From: Bacillus sp. SD088
GTDB lineage: Bacteria > Bacillota > Bacilli > Bacillales > Bacillaceae_C
NCBI RefSeq assembly: GCF_017355205.1
Contig: NZ_JADIJK010000001.1
Span: forward strand, 310,001-374,000
Length of the DNA: 64,000 bases
Direction: 5' to 3'
Both the position numbers and the translations under genes were made by a program. Each line of letters opens with the position of its first letter. Positions within the stretch are counted from its first letter, which is position 1. Below, in pieces: positions 33,830 to 43,917 of this stretch. The notes under the pieces are model-generated. The model saw nothing but the letters and a program-made list of their open reading frames with translations, had not been told where the DNA came from and made no database searches.

Positions 33830-35203
33830 TTATTCTGCTTTCTCCATTTCCTCTTTTAGTTTATCAATCTCACTCGCTAACTCTTTCATGGCATTTTCTT
33901 CGATTTGGTCTAAGCTCGTTTTCGAGTCAATGTTATTTTCAATGGATTCATTAAGACCATCAATATAATGACCCCACGCGGCCCCATCAAGAGGAGTTAA
34001 TCGTCTAACAGGGATATTTTCATCAATGGAACTATAAAGTTTATAATCTTCCTGATCACCTAGAAACTCATTTGTATGTTCCTGATACCATGGCAAGGAT
34101 ATGATATGTGAAAAAGAGGGTTGTACCGAGTGTTCAACAAATTCTTTCCATGATTCTTCTGAGAGCGTGATCCATTCTACAAACGCCCATGATGCATCTT
34201 TATTTTCGCCTTGGGAAGGAATCACAAATGAAGACCCGCCAAGTCCCACATTCACATCCAATGGCATTCTCGCTGCCCGCCATTTTCCAGCTTGTTCAGG
34301 CAAAATTGCTTCCAAATCACGAGCACCAAAACTCCCCATAGCAATGGAAGCAATTTTCCCTTGTTTCATTAATTGTTTTCCCTCATCTGAAAAAAGTCCT
34401 GATAGCTGTGGCGCCCAACCAATTTGAATTCCTTGTTTGACAATATCGAATAGTTCAACCATCTTGTCATTATTTCGGACCCAGTTATAATCAGAATCAA
34501 AATATCCGATTGAATCGCCATATTGAACTGCTGGTAGATCCTGCCAATCATACATATAAATATCATTTGCTGCTAAAGTTTGCGCTGCATTTAATAAATT
34601 GTCCTTATCTCGTAAATATTCCCCCAACTCTTCGGGATCACTTGGCAGTCCCATTTGTTCATAAATATCTTCTCGATAATAAAAAATCCCAGGCGTAATA
34701 TCCCAAGGCATTCCGACAAGTCTTTTCCCATCCACTGATTTCCAGCGTTCCCAATTATAATCAGAGACAAGTTCTTGATATTGCCCTGCATCATATGGAG
34801 CTTGTAACAAGTCCTCTAATAAATCTCCAGTTGAGTATCTGGCAAATTGCCCTTGTTCTACTTGTGATACATCTGGAGAACCTTTCCCTGCAGCTAAAGT
34901 TGTTTGTAACTTATCGTGTAATTCTCCAAATTCCACTTCAATCACATTCACTTTGATGTCTGGATAATCTTTATTGAAGGCTTCTACTACCTTCTCATAT
35001 ATATCAGGCGTCCATGTCCAAAAATTGATCTCTCCCTCAATATCTGGACTTATTTCAAAAAGTTTTCCAATGTTACGATCAGTTTCACCATTTCCTTCCT
35101 CACTATCTGTTTTTTGAGGATTACTATTAATTGAGCAACCAACAAACATGGTAACTGAAACGATAAATAGAATAATAATGCACCAAGACTTTCTCATTGG
35201 CAT
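33830..35203 (-). CDS. ABC sugar-binding lipoprotein (second of a related pair)
   Basis: The 457-residue protein is a family 1 solute-binding lipoprotein with the lipobox MFVGCS after the signal sequence. It has the same length as the protein at 10772-12145 and clear similarity throughout (EGEINFWTWTPDIYEKVVEAF, WDITPGIFYYREDIYEQMG, IPVRRLTPLDGAAWGHYID). The pair must come from a duplication. Differences cluster in the mature N terminus and in some loops, so the two may prefer different oligosaccharides. It is transcribed alone, with two operator copies upstream, and is ATG-initiated after GAGGGGG. Confidence 0.9.
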   Translation of the reverse strand: MPMRKSWCIIILFIVSVTMFVGCSINSNPQKTDSEEGNGETDRNIGKLFEISPDIEGEINFWTWTPDIYEKVVEAFNKDYPDIKVNVIEVEFGELHDKLQTTLAAGKGSPDVSQVEQGQFARYSTGDLLEDLLQAPYDAGQYQELVSDYNWERWKSVDGKRLVGMPWDITPGIFYYREDIYEQMGLPSDPEELGEYLRDKDNLLNAAQTLAANDIYMYDWQDLPAVQYGDSIGYFDSDYNWVRNNDKMVELFDIVKQGIQIGWAPQLSGLFSDEGKQLMKQGKIASIAMGSFGARDLEAILPEQAGKWRAARMPLDVNVGLGGSSFVIPSQGENKDASWAFVEWITLSEESWKEFVEHSVQPSFSHIISLPWYQEHTNEFLGDQEDYKLYSSIDENIPVRRLTPLDGAAWGHYIDGLNESIENNIDSKTSLDQIEENAMKELASEIDKLKEEMEKAE

Positions 35204-35439
35204 ATCCCCCTCTTCATAATCATTTCAATAGCTATGCGGTAAAAGAAACAAACAAGTATTTTACAAAACACGCAGTAGATGGTGATTAAAAAAGACTTAG
35301 TGTAAACATGCAATTCAGGCATTATGTGGTAGTCGTTTTTTTGCCAACTCCTTGACCACACTTTAACAAAGACATATGACTTTTTAGTAATATAAATTTA
35401 TGATCAATCCCCTCCCTTTCTGTCTTTTATACATCAGTA

Positions 35440-35453
35440 TGATAACGTTTGCA
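35440..35453 (-). promoter_or_regulatory. Proximal operator before the second binding-protein gene
   Basis: TGATAACGTTTGCA, three bases from the consensus but with the central CG and outer TG/CA kept; 237 bases before the start codon. Confidence 0.6.
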
Positions 35454-35655
35454 TAATAGATTATTCTTATTTAGTAAGCGCATTCATTTTTATTGTAAGA
35501 AAAACGGCTTATTTATTATATACTATATTTAGTATAAAAAACCTTTATTTAGAGTTTGTCCCTTTCATCAATACTAAAGTCAAGCCTCATTAATGTAATT
35601 TTGTTTGAATCCTCTAGAAACTGAATACAATTCAACACCCTCTAGAAAAACCCTC

Positions 35656-35669
35656 TGTAATCGTGTACA
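35656..35669 (-). promoter_or_regulatory. Distal operator before the second binding-protein gene
   Basis: TGTAATCGTGTACA, one base from the consensus, 216 bases from the proximal site. Confidence 0.6.
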
Positions 35670-35817
35670 TTATGTCTTATTCAAGGATATCATGCACCCA
35701 TGCTTTTATATTGTCATAAAAAATCAAGTCGTCCTAGCGTCGATGACGCCTTATGCTTGATATCGAATACCTTAGTTTAAAATATATACGTAAACAAACT
35801 GACTCTTTTCTTACTTT

Positions 35818-36105
35818 CAAAAAAAGAAGCTGGAACCTAACTAAAATGCTAAATTCCAAAACAAACAATGCATTTTAGTTAGGTTCCAGCGTTAAGTGGG
35901 CTACACGGTCACGTCCTGTGACCAGCGCCGCCAAACCCGACTAATACGTCCTTAACGCCTTCGTAACCTAAATCCTGTAGGCCTGAGGAGGCTCACCAGC
36001 AAACCGCAGAAAGTGAAATATATTTCCGGAGCGGGGTATATGCACCTAGTAGTTCGGTTTTATCTTAAGTGAAAACACTTTTGTTCCAGCCTCTTTTTCT
36101 GTCTC
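35818..36105. repeat. Composite repeat with a perfect 21-bp inverted repeat
   Basis: The arms at 35829-35849 and 35870-35890 are perfect reverse complements (GCTGGAACCTAACTAAAATGC) with a 20-base loop. The right end (TGTTCCAGCCTCTTTTT near 36085-36100) repeats the outer part in reverse orientation. The interior has GC-rich modules (GTCACGTCCTGTGAC) related to those at 42910 and 47440. No ORF is seen. With the operators at 35440 and 35656 it fills the 920-base gap before the DUF1002 gene. Confidence 0.7.
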
Positions 36106-36124
36106 TACTCTCACTGTTTAAAGA

Positions 36125-37036
36125 TCATCCCTTAAAAAAACTAGCAATAGATTCAAATAAATTTTTGAAGAAATTGCTGACACTATCCCAGAAACCTTCG
36201 TCTCCGACAACATCTTGAAGCTTGTTCTTAATATCCTTTGAAATATCTTCTAGTTGTTGTTTCACATTGTCGAAGTCAATGTCTAAGGAACGCATTTTTT
36301 CGAAAAGATCAATAAGTAATTGCCGATCTTTATCACTTAATTGAATTTCCATTTTACTTAATTGCTCTTCAACAATTTGCTCTACTTCTTCTCTTGTGAC
36401 CGGGTTTTGATCAGCAATTTGTTTTTTAATTTCTGTTAAAAGCTCGCCAACTTTTTCATCATTTAGGCCTTCTTTATCCGCAAGTTCAGTGGCGATATCA
36501 AGCTCTTCATTGGCCACTTCCATTCTTCCCTTGTCTAACTCTTGGCCGCGAGATTCATAAGCCTTATAAATCCCAACTAGTGCAGAGTGCCCCGTAACGG
36601 CTACAGGGGAGGCGACTTCCACAACCGCATTTTCCACACCCGCTGTAAGCATTGCATTAGCATACATCTCTTCTGTTACTTCTGTAATGTTTTCTGGTGT
36701 AACTCTTTTAATAACGAGCCCTTTTCCTTTATCTTGTAAAGTAATTTTTGCAGAGGAATACATTCTCGAATTCGGATTGCCATCAATTAGGCGTGCCAAG
36801 TCGTCCGCTGTCACAATGATTTCCTCCACATTATCAGGGTTTTTCACTTTCAAGATCTTTCTGACTTCCTCTTTTTGAGATTCTGTCAGTGTTTCACCAT
36901 AAACAACAATAGGAAGTCCAAGTTTCTCATCAATTACATCATCATCGTCATTGGCGGCTAGCGCTGGACTTGCTGCATATAGCAAACATCCAAATGTTAA
37001 TAATAAAACAAGGAATTTTTTCATTTTGAATTTCAT
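36125..37036 (-). CDS. DUF1002 (YpuA-like) exported protein
   Basis: The 303-residue protein has a signal peptide ending at PALAAND and the DUF1002 region that follows (VYGETLTESQKEEVRKIL, ITADDLAR-like segment, AVTGHSALVGIYKAYE). The last 100 residues are strongly helical and acidic, ending in an amphipathic hydrophobic segment. It resembles YpuA of Bacillus subtilis, whose function is unknown and which has been linked to cell-envelope stress. The ATG at 37036 follows GCGAGGGAATAAG. The protease gene upstream is 55 bases away on the same strand. Confidence 0.85.
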   Translation of the reverse strand: MKFKMKKFLVLLLTFGCLLYAASPALAANDDDDVIDEKLGLPIVVYGETLTESQKEEVRKILKVKNPDNVEEIIVTADDLARLIDGNPNSRMYSSAKITLQDKGKGLVIKRVTPENITEVTEEMYANAMLTAGVENAVVEVASPVAVTGHSALVGIYKAYESRGQELDKGRMEVANEELDIATELADKEGLNDEKVGELLTEIKKQIADQNPVTREEVEQIVEEQLSKMEIQLSDKDRQLLIDLFEKMRSLDIDFDNVKQQLEDISKDIKNKLQDVVGDEGFWDSVSNFFKNLFESIASFFKG

Positions 37037-37091
37037 CTTATTCCCTCGCTTTCGTTCCCATTCATGATTTCATTAGAAGTTGGGGATGAAC

Positions 37092-38129
37092 TTATTTCTT
37101 AGCTGGTAGTTTTTCCAAATAATCAATCGCCTCTTGCAAGGTTTTAACCGGAACGATCTTTACTTTATATCCTTCTTTTTCTGCCTTATCCAATACATCC
37201 TTTTCGTTTGAGTCATAGGGATGAATATCGGCTGGACAGAAGAAAATATCCATACCAGCTTTTTCAACAGCTGTAATTTTCTCACGAATGCCGCCAATTT
37301 GCCCGACATGCCCGTCCATATCAATTTCGCCTGTACCAGCTATCTCATATCCTTTGGTGAGATGTTTTTGAGATATCTGATTATAAATCTCTAAGGAAAA
37401 CATCAGTCCTGCAGATGGCCCCCCGATATCTCCAGCATCAATGCTAATTTGCCTTGATGGGGTAATATTAAATTCATTCTCAGAAACAATTCCAAGCCCG
37501 GCCTGATTTGTACTATTAGTTAGTGGCACAAGCTTAATTTTTTCCTTTTTGATTGTCCCTTCTCGGTGAAATTGCAATTCAACAATTTCCCCTGCCTTTT
37601 TATGTGATAAATAATTAAGAAAGGTTTGTGCATCCTCTACTTTTTGGTCATCTATTTGCTGAATCACATCACCAATTTCGAGTTTTCCTTTTGCATCGGT
37701 ATCCTCTCGAATATCCCGTACAAACACACCTGTTGGCTTTATTTCCACCTTTTCTCCAGCAGCACGTAAACCAGCCGCAAAAGCGTGATTTTGCGAACTT
37801 TCCATCATATGCTTTAACAAACGATTATATTCATCATCCGTCATATCTCCTCTTACTTCTTTCACCTTCCGCATATCTGTATTGGGGGCTAACCATCCAT
37901 AGGCTAAATAATAAATATTACTCGCCCTCATGGATAATACTGTCGTCAGGTGCAAATTTCCTGTGAGGTCTTTCTCTCCACCTTCAACAGTAACTTTTGA
38001 CCTCAGTTCTTCTACTGAGCCAGGTTGGTAAAGATAATATGGAGTCGGGATAAAGAGTGAAATGATCACCAAAACTAAGATAATCGTAAGACTTCTCTTT
38101 TTTATCCGCTTTGTAAAAGCTGAATTCAT
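37092..38129 (-). CDS. YlbL-like PDZ and Lon-type (S16) membrane protease
   Basis: The 345-residue protein has one N-terminal membrane helix (about 13-30), a PDZ-like domain (about 130-200: GVFVRDIREDTDAKGKLEIGD) and a Lon-type protease domain at about 225-340. The catalytic serine is in IGGPSAGLMFS and the lysine in GGIREKITAVEKAGMD. YlbL/SepM proteins cleave small proteins or peptides at the outer membrane face. The gene is not in the usual ylb neighbourhood, so it may be a second paralogue. ATG 38129 follows AAAGGAGC. Confidence 0.87.
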   Translation of the reverse strand: MNSAFTKRIKKRSLTIILVLVIISLFIPTPYYLYQPGSVEELRSKVTVEGGEKDLTGNLHLTTVLSMRASNIYYLAYGWLAPNTDMRKVKEVRGDMTDDEYNRLLKHMMESSQNHAFAAGLRAAGEKVEIKPTGVFVRDIREDTDAKGKLEIGDVIQQIDDQKVEDAQTFLNYLSHKKAGEIVELQFHREGTIKKEKIKLVPLTNSTNQAGLGIVSENEFNITPSRQISIDAGDIGGPSAGLMFSLEIYNQISQKHLTKGYEIAGTGEIDMDGHVGQIGGIREKITAVEKAGMDIFFCPADIHPYDSNEKDVLDKAEKEGYKVKIVPVKTLQEAIDYLEKLPAKK

Positions 38130-38184
38130 ACATGCTCCTTTCCCATTTCTTCATAACCTATTGAAGAAAGTAGCAAATCAAATA

Positions 38185-38868
38185 TTAGGCTTCATTCATT
38201 AATTTTTCCAATGCTAATGGTTCGATATAGACTCCATCTTTATAGGCACGCATGTTGCCACCAGAGATCTCGTCAATTAACATCATTTCGCCTGCTTCAG
38301 TCTTACCGAACTCAAATTTAATATCATACAATTCGATTCCTTTATTCAAAAGCTCTTTTTTCACTACAGCACCAATTTGCCTTGTGAGTGCTTTTAACTG
38401 AGCATATTCATTCAATGACAGAATACCTAATAACTCAAGCGCATCCGCGCTAATCGGTGGATCCTGACGTTCATCATCCTTTAATGTAACTTCGACAAAA
38501 CCACCAAGATCTTGGCCTTCCGTCGCATATTTCCCATATCGTTTCATAAAACTTCCCGTTGCTCTATAACGACAAATGACTTCTAACCCCGATCCAAAAA
38601 TCGTAGCGGGCTTTACGATCATTTCCGCCTCATCAAGATGAGCATCCACATAATGAGTGGGAATTTCCTGCTCTCGAAGGATCTCAAAAAAGTGCTTTGT
38701 TAGCTTTAAACCTGCTTTACCGGCTCCCTCAATTTGCAGACCTACTGTATTGGCTCCCGGATCAAACACACCGTCTTCCCCTGTTACATCGTCCTTAAAT
38801 TTCAACAGACAATGGCCATTTTCTAATTCATACACATCTTTTGTTTTCCCACGATATTTTAAGTTCAT
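38185..38868 (-). CDS. purC: SAICAR synthetase-like protein (orphan PurC)
   Basis: The 227-residue protein belongs to the phosphoribosylaminoimidazole-succinocarboxamide synthase family: KYRGKTKDVYEL at the N terminus, EVICRYRATGSFMKRYG near 97, and the C-terminal LIDEISGGNMRAYKDG that corresponds to the usual DE(I/L)TPD region. PurC makes SAICAR from CAIR, aspartate and ATP in purine synthesis. The gene stands alone, without other pur genes, and the sequence is divergent in places. It may be a second copy or a paralogue acting on a related substrate. The ATG at 38868 follows AAAGGAAAATGGGG. Confidence 0.75.
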   Translation of the reverse strand: MNLKYRGKTKDVYELENGHCLLKFKDDVTGEDGVFDPGANTVGLQIEGAGKAGLKLTKHFFEILREQEIPTHYVDAHLDEAEMIVKPATIFGSGLEVICRYRATGSFMKRYGKYATEGQDLGGFVEVTLKDDERQDPPISADALELLGILSLNEYAQLKALTRQIGAVVKKELLNKGIELYDIKFEFGKTEAGEMMLIDEISGGNMRAYKDGVYIEPLALEKLMNEA

Positions 38869-39004
38869 TCCCCATTTTCCTTTCCATATAAAGTTTGACC
38901 TAAGTATAGCAAAAGCATTATTCTTTGTCTTTTTAAATCATATTAAAAAAGGTTTGTTTAACTTTGCCGTAAAAGGGTAAAATTCATTACGAATAGTTAT
39001 ACAG

Positions 39005-39907
39005 TTACTGATAACCACTTAAACGATCAAAGAAAGCTCTAATAAATTGATAAAAAAGCAATTCCGTAGGCATGAGCGCTCGGTCCTTGGGAATAATAAC
39101 CCCGACTGTCCGGGTCACTCTTGGTGCATCAATTTCTACTTTGGCGGTCGCTCTTGGCAAGCTATCAATTAATGTAATTTCTGGAAGTAATGTTACACCT
39201 AGGCCAGCAGATACAAGTCCTTTAATGGCATCAATATCCATACCTTCAAATCCGACCTGAGGCTCAAATCCATGCTGTTTACAGGCATTTACAACCAAAT
39301 CACGTAAAATATAGCCTTGAGGTGATAAAATAAAAGCATCGTTTCTTAAATCATCTAAGGAAATGGATTTTTTTTTCGCTAAAGGATGGTTAGATGGTAA
39401 TAATGCGACAAGATTTTCTAGAAAAAGAATTTCGCTTTTTACACGAGGCTCTTCCTTGGGAACAGGACCTAAAAGAGCCATGTCAATGTCACCCTTGATC
39501 ACACTGTCGATTAAATTATAATAGGCACCTTGGTGAAGTTGGAAATTAACATCTGGAGAATCTTTTCTGAAAGCAGAAACAACAGAAGGCAATAGATAGG
39601 CAGAAAGGCTACTCGGAAAGCCAATACGGACTGTTCCCTTTTTAGGATCGAGATTTTCTTCAATTTCCCGTTTTGCTTGTTCGATTACATCCATCGCCTG
39701 TTCCATCTTTTTCAAAAACATTTGTCCAATATGTGTCAGACGGATATTTCTACCTTCTCGGATAAAAAGGTTCACACCGAGTTCAGTCTCCAAGTTTACA
39801 ATTTGTCGACTGACTGCAGATTGTGCGACATGTAAGGCATCAGCCGCATCAGTCATATGTTCGCGCTTAGCAACTTCAATAAAATACTGAATCTGTCTTA
39901 ATTCCAA
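39005..39907 (-). CDS. gltC: LysR-family regulator, GltC-like
   Basis: The protein is 300 residues if it starts at TTG 39907, which is preceded by AAAGGGGTGG. It then begins MELRQIQYFIEVAKREH, as GltC does, and has the same length. The N-terminal winged HTH (AADALHVAQSAVSRQI) and the LysR effector domain are complete. Bacillus GltC activates gltAB for glutamate synthesis and senses 2-oxoglutarate and glutamate. Here the divergent neighbour is gdhA, not gltAB. An in-frame start at 39937 lacks a good ribosome binding site. Confidence 0.87.
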   Translation of the reverse strand: MELRQIQYFIEVAKREHMTDAADALHVAQSAVSRQIVNLETELGVNLFIREGRNIRLTHIGQMFLKKMEQAMDVIEQAKREIEENLDPKKGTVRIGFPSSLSAYLLPSVVSAFRKDSPDVNFQLHQGAYYNLIDSVIKGDIDMALLGPVPKEEPRVKSEILFLENLVALLPSNHPLAKKKSISLDDLRNDAFILSPQGYILRDLVVNACKQHGFEPQVGFEGMDIDAIKGLVSAGLGVTLLPEITLIDSLPRATAKVEIDAPRVTRTVGVIIPKDRALMPTELLFYQFIRAFFDRLSGYQ

Positions 39908-39930
39908 AATGCCACCCCTTTCTGCGATTA

Positions 39931-39970
39931 ATATCAATATGATATAGATATTATCTAATATCCATATTGT
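39931..39970. promoter_or_regulatory. Candidate LysR operator region between gltC and gdhA
   Basis: ATATCA/TGATAT (39931-39945) and GATATT-N4-AATATC (39947-39962) are overlapping dyads just before the gltC start. LysR regulators bind such AT-rich dyads near their own promoter. The rest of the 377-base gap up to gdhA shows no gene. Confidence 0.5.
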
Positions 39971-40218
39971 TTAGATTAATTATAAAAGATAAAATATCTC
40001 TTAACAACATATCTAGTTCGAGTTTGCTTGCTTTTGTTAGTAATTCTTGTTCAGAAAGACAGATAAAAGGATCAAGTCATGAAAAGCACTGATATCCTGC
40101 ACATCGAAAGTTCGAGGCAAAGCAGTGGAAAGAAAGCTAACGAACTTATACGTGTGTAGTGAATTTGACGTTTTGTCACAAACATGGCGTTACTTAAGTA
40201 GCAGACCCTCTTTCATGA

Positions 40219-41673
<1,455 letters not shown>

Positions 41674-41688
41674 ACTTGTACTAAAAAG

Positions 41689-41718
41689 ATCCCTATCGAT
41701 CCTGATAGGGATTTTTTT
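41689..41718 (+). terminator. Terminator of gdhA
   Basis: ATCCCTATC, a six-base loop, GATAGGGAT, and a run of seven T. It is an intrinsic terminator 16 bases after the stop. Confidence 0.9.
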
Positions 41719-41942
41719 AGTCTTTTAAATTGTCTTTTCCAGGTCAAGATGGGCATACATGATAAGGAATCCAGCACAAAAAGAAGGACAGGACATCTTC
41801 GCCCTTGTCCTTGTCCCTCAACGTGGAAAAAACGTCATTTTTATGTTTGGTCTACCACATTACATTCGGAGAAATTGGCACAGAGAAATCATGCTACACA
41901 TTCTTACGCGGTATAATAAATGCTGCAATGCAAATAATCAGA

Positions 41943-42494
41943 TTATAGTGTGCGGATTACTTTGCAGGGATTCCCAACAGCTAAGCTTTTTGGCGGGATA
42001 TCCTTTGTAACTACACTTCCCGCGCCAATCACACTGTTCGCACCGATCGTCACGCCCGGCAGTATTATGGCCCCTGTACAAATCCACACATTATCGCCAA
42101 TCGTTACAGGGGATGCATATTCCAATCCTGCCAGACGTTGTTCTACATCCATTGCGTGTTTTTCCGTTACGATACAAACGTTAGGAGCAATAAATACATT
42201 GTCTCCGATCGTAATTTTTCCGCTATCCATGAGTTTACAGTTGACGTTCAGGAAAAAATTATCGCCCACAGAGGTATTATACCCATAAGTACAGAATAGT
42301 GGCTGCTCCACAACGCAGTTGTCTCCAGTCTCGCCCAGCAATTCGCGTATAGCTGCCTGCCGCGCATCGTGATCCAAAGGGTGTATATTATTGTAATCGT
42401 ACAGCTTTTTCACAGTTACATCACGGTCTGCGACAAGTTCGGGGTCACCCGGTTGGTATAACATGCCTGCATGTGATTTTTCTTTTTCTGTCAT
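41943..42494 (-). CDS. Sugar O-acetyltransferase, maltose/galactoside acetyltransferase type
   Basis: The 183-residue protein is a left-handed beta-helix acetyltransferase. It has the N-terminal MLYQPGDPELVADR of the Maa/LacA family and hexapeptide repeats (TIGDNVWICTGAIILPGVTIGANSVIGAGSVVTKDI split over 130-165). The conserved catalytic histidine is likely in VTEKHAMD near 112. It acetylates the 6-hydroxyl of free sugars, probably to expel surplus sugar. ATG 42494 has GTGAGGTG upstream. The convergent gdhA gene is 269 bases away; that gap contains the gdhA terminator and no supported gene. Confidence 0.88.
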   Translation of the reverse strand: MTEKEKSHAGMLYQPGDPELVADRDVTVKKLYDYNNIHPLDHDARQAAIRELLGETGDNCVVEQPLFCTYGYNTSVGDNFFLNVNCKLMDSGKITIGDNVFIAPNVCIVTEKHAMDVEQRLAGLEYASPVTIGDNVWICTGAIILPGVTIGANSVIGAGSVVTKDIPPKSLAVGNPCKVIRTL

Positions 42495-42823
42495 TTTTTA
42501 CACCTCACAAAATAGTTGATTTATTTCTTCGTTTCTCACTATACTGCGACATTTAACTTCTCCCATTTTTCTGCATCGGTCGAGGTTGGCTCTCTTGCTA
42601 CATATGTAAGAGTAAATACATACTGCGTGTCCATTATAACAACTACTTGGCACGTTCAGCCACACCATCTTAATATCTTTTTGTACTCGTATAGGACATT
42701 GCTAATTCACGGGGCTTCAGAGGCATATCAAGGCTCCTTCTAAAGTAGTAAAATAGTAGTGAATTCAAGATAAAATCTTGAAAATGCATATATATCAAGG
42801 AGTTCAGCAGATAATCCATAATT

Positions 42824-43085
42824 TTATCCCGAATTAACTGGCAGTAAGACCCCACTTCAAGAATTCGAGGTGTAAACGAGAATTGTAAGGTGGGGACAAC
42901 TGGCATGGTTCAGGCCTGCAGGACGCAGGTCACAAAGGCGTAGCGACGTATAGGATATACTAGTGCAGACGAAGCGACAGGACGTCGCGTTTGAGTCTGC
43001 CAACAGGATGTTGCGAATTTAGCCTTTAATCCTTAACATTCAGTGGGGGGATGAAAAATCCCCACTGAATGAAGTTTCACTTTAT
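42824..43085. repeat. Dual-hairpin element, copy 3, reverse orientation with long spacer (262 bp)
   Basis: The ends TTATCCCG...AACTGGC and GAAGTTTCACTTTAT are the reverse of copies 1 and 2. The hairpins are GTGGGG- and CAGTGGGGGG-based. The spacer between the hairpins carries an extra module of about 110 bases (42911-43020) that also occurs, in reverse orientation, at 47440-47560. The remaining sequence from 42495 to 43253 shows no gene. Confidence 0.8.
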
Positions 43086-43253
43086 GATAAAATAGTCTTT
43101 GATTGGTCAGGCTTCCATTGTGATTGTCGAAGGAAACATGGCTCGGATGAAATATACATTTCCCTTTTGAAATAGTCATGTTCGGTTAACCTATTTCTTC
43201 CATCTTTATGGAAGATGACTTCATTGAGAAACATTAAAGGAGGATATACAAGT

Positions 43254-43841
43254 ATGAATGCAAAGGATCATCGAAAAGCGATTTATAATATAGATCCGAT
43301 TTTTTTAGAACGTTGGTCACCACGGGCGTTTAGTCAGAAAGAAATTCCTGAAGAGTTACTGAATGGAATACTAGAAGCAGCAAGCTGGGCACCTTCTGCA
43401 GCTAATATACAACCATGGCGATTTATCATTGCACGAAAAAATGAAGATCGCAACCACTTCTACTCATTTATTAATGAAGGCAATCTCACTTGGTGTAAAA
43501 AAGCGCCTGTCCTTATTTTAGTAATGTCTAAAACCTCAACAGATCGCGGGCCAAGCGTTTCCCATGCTTTTGATGCAGGTACGGCTTGGGGCTTCCTCTC
43601 ATTAGAAGCAGCCAAAAAGGGAGTCATCACCCATGCCATGGGAGGCTTCAACCGAGATAAAGCTCGTGAAGAACTAGGAATATCTGCTGAGTACCAGCTC
43701 CACGCTGTTGTCGCTGTTGGTTATTTAGGAGAAATAAGCGAATTATCCGAAGAGCACCAACTACGCGAAAAGCCATCTGATCGACGTCCTCTTAAAGAAA
43801 CAGTGTTTGAAGGAACCTTTGGAAATTCCCTCAAACTATAA
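43254..43841 (+). CDS. Nitroreductase family protein
   Basis: The 195-residue protein is an FMN-dependent nitroreductase-fold enzyme: RWSPRAFSQKEIP near residue 20, ASWAPSAANIQPWRFI near 44 (the flavin-binding arginine region) and GTAWGFLSLEAAKKG near 114. It reduces nitro compounds, quinones or related electrophiles with NAD(P)H; the exact substrate is unknown. ATG 43254 follows AAAGGAGGATATACAAGT. A start at 43215 is unlikely because it lacks a ribosome binding site. Confidence 0.88.
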   Translation: MNAKDHRKAIYNIDPIFLERWSPRAFSQKEIPEELLNGILEAASWAPSAANIQPWRFIIARKNEDRNHFYSFINEGNLTWCKKAPVLILVMSKTSTDRGPSVSHAFDAGTAWGFLSLEAAKKGVITHAMGGFNRDKAREELGISAEYQLHAVVAVGYLGEISELSEEHQLREKPSDRRPLKETVFEGTFGNSLKL

Positions 43842-43862
43842 AGTGAAATTTCAATTCTATTA

Positions 43863-43910
43863 AAAAGGCAACCGTGCAAACCATTTTAGCGGCTTGCTCA
43901 GTTGCCTTTT
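43863..43910. terminator. Bidirectional terminator between the nitroreductase gene and bioB
   Basis: AAAAGGCAAC (43863-43872) pairs with GTTGCCTTTT (43901-43910) with an A/T tract on each side, ending both convergent transcripts. Confidence 0.75.
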
Positions 43911-43917
43911 ATCATTG

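Noticed and set aside
41759-42010. 83-residue ORF downstream of gdhA
   Set aside because: It overlaps the end of the acetyltransferase gene, has no family resemblance and no good ribosome binding site.
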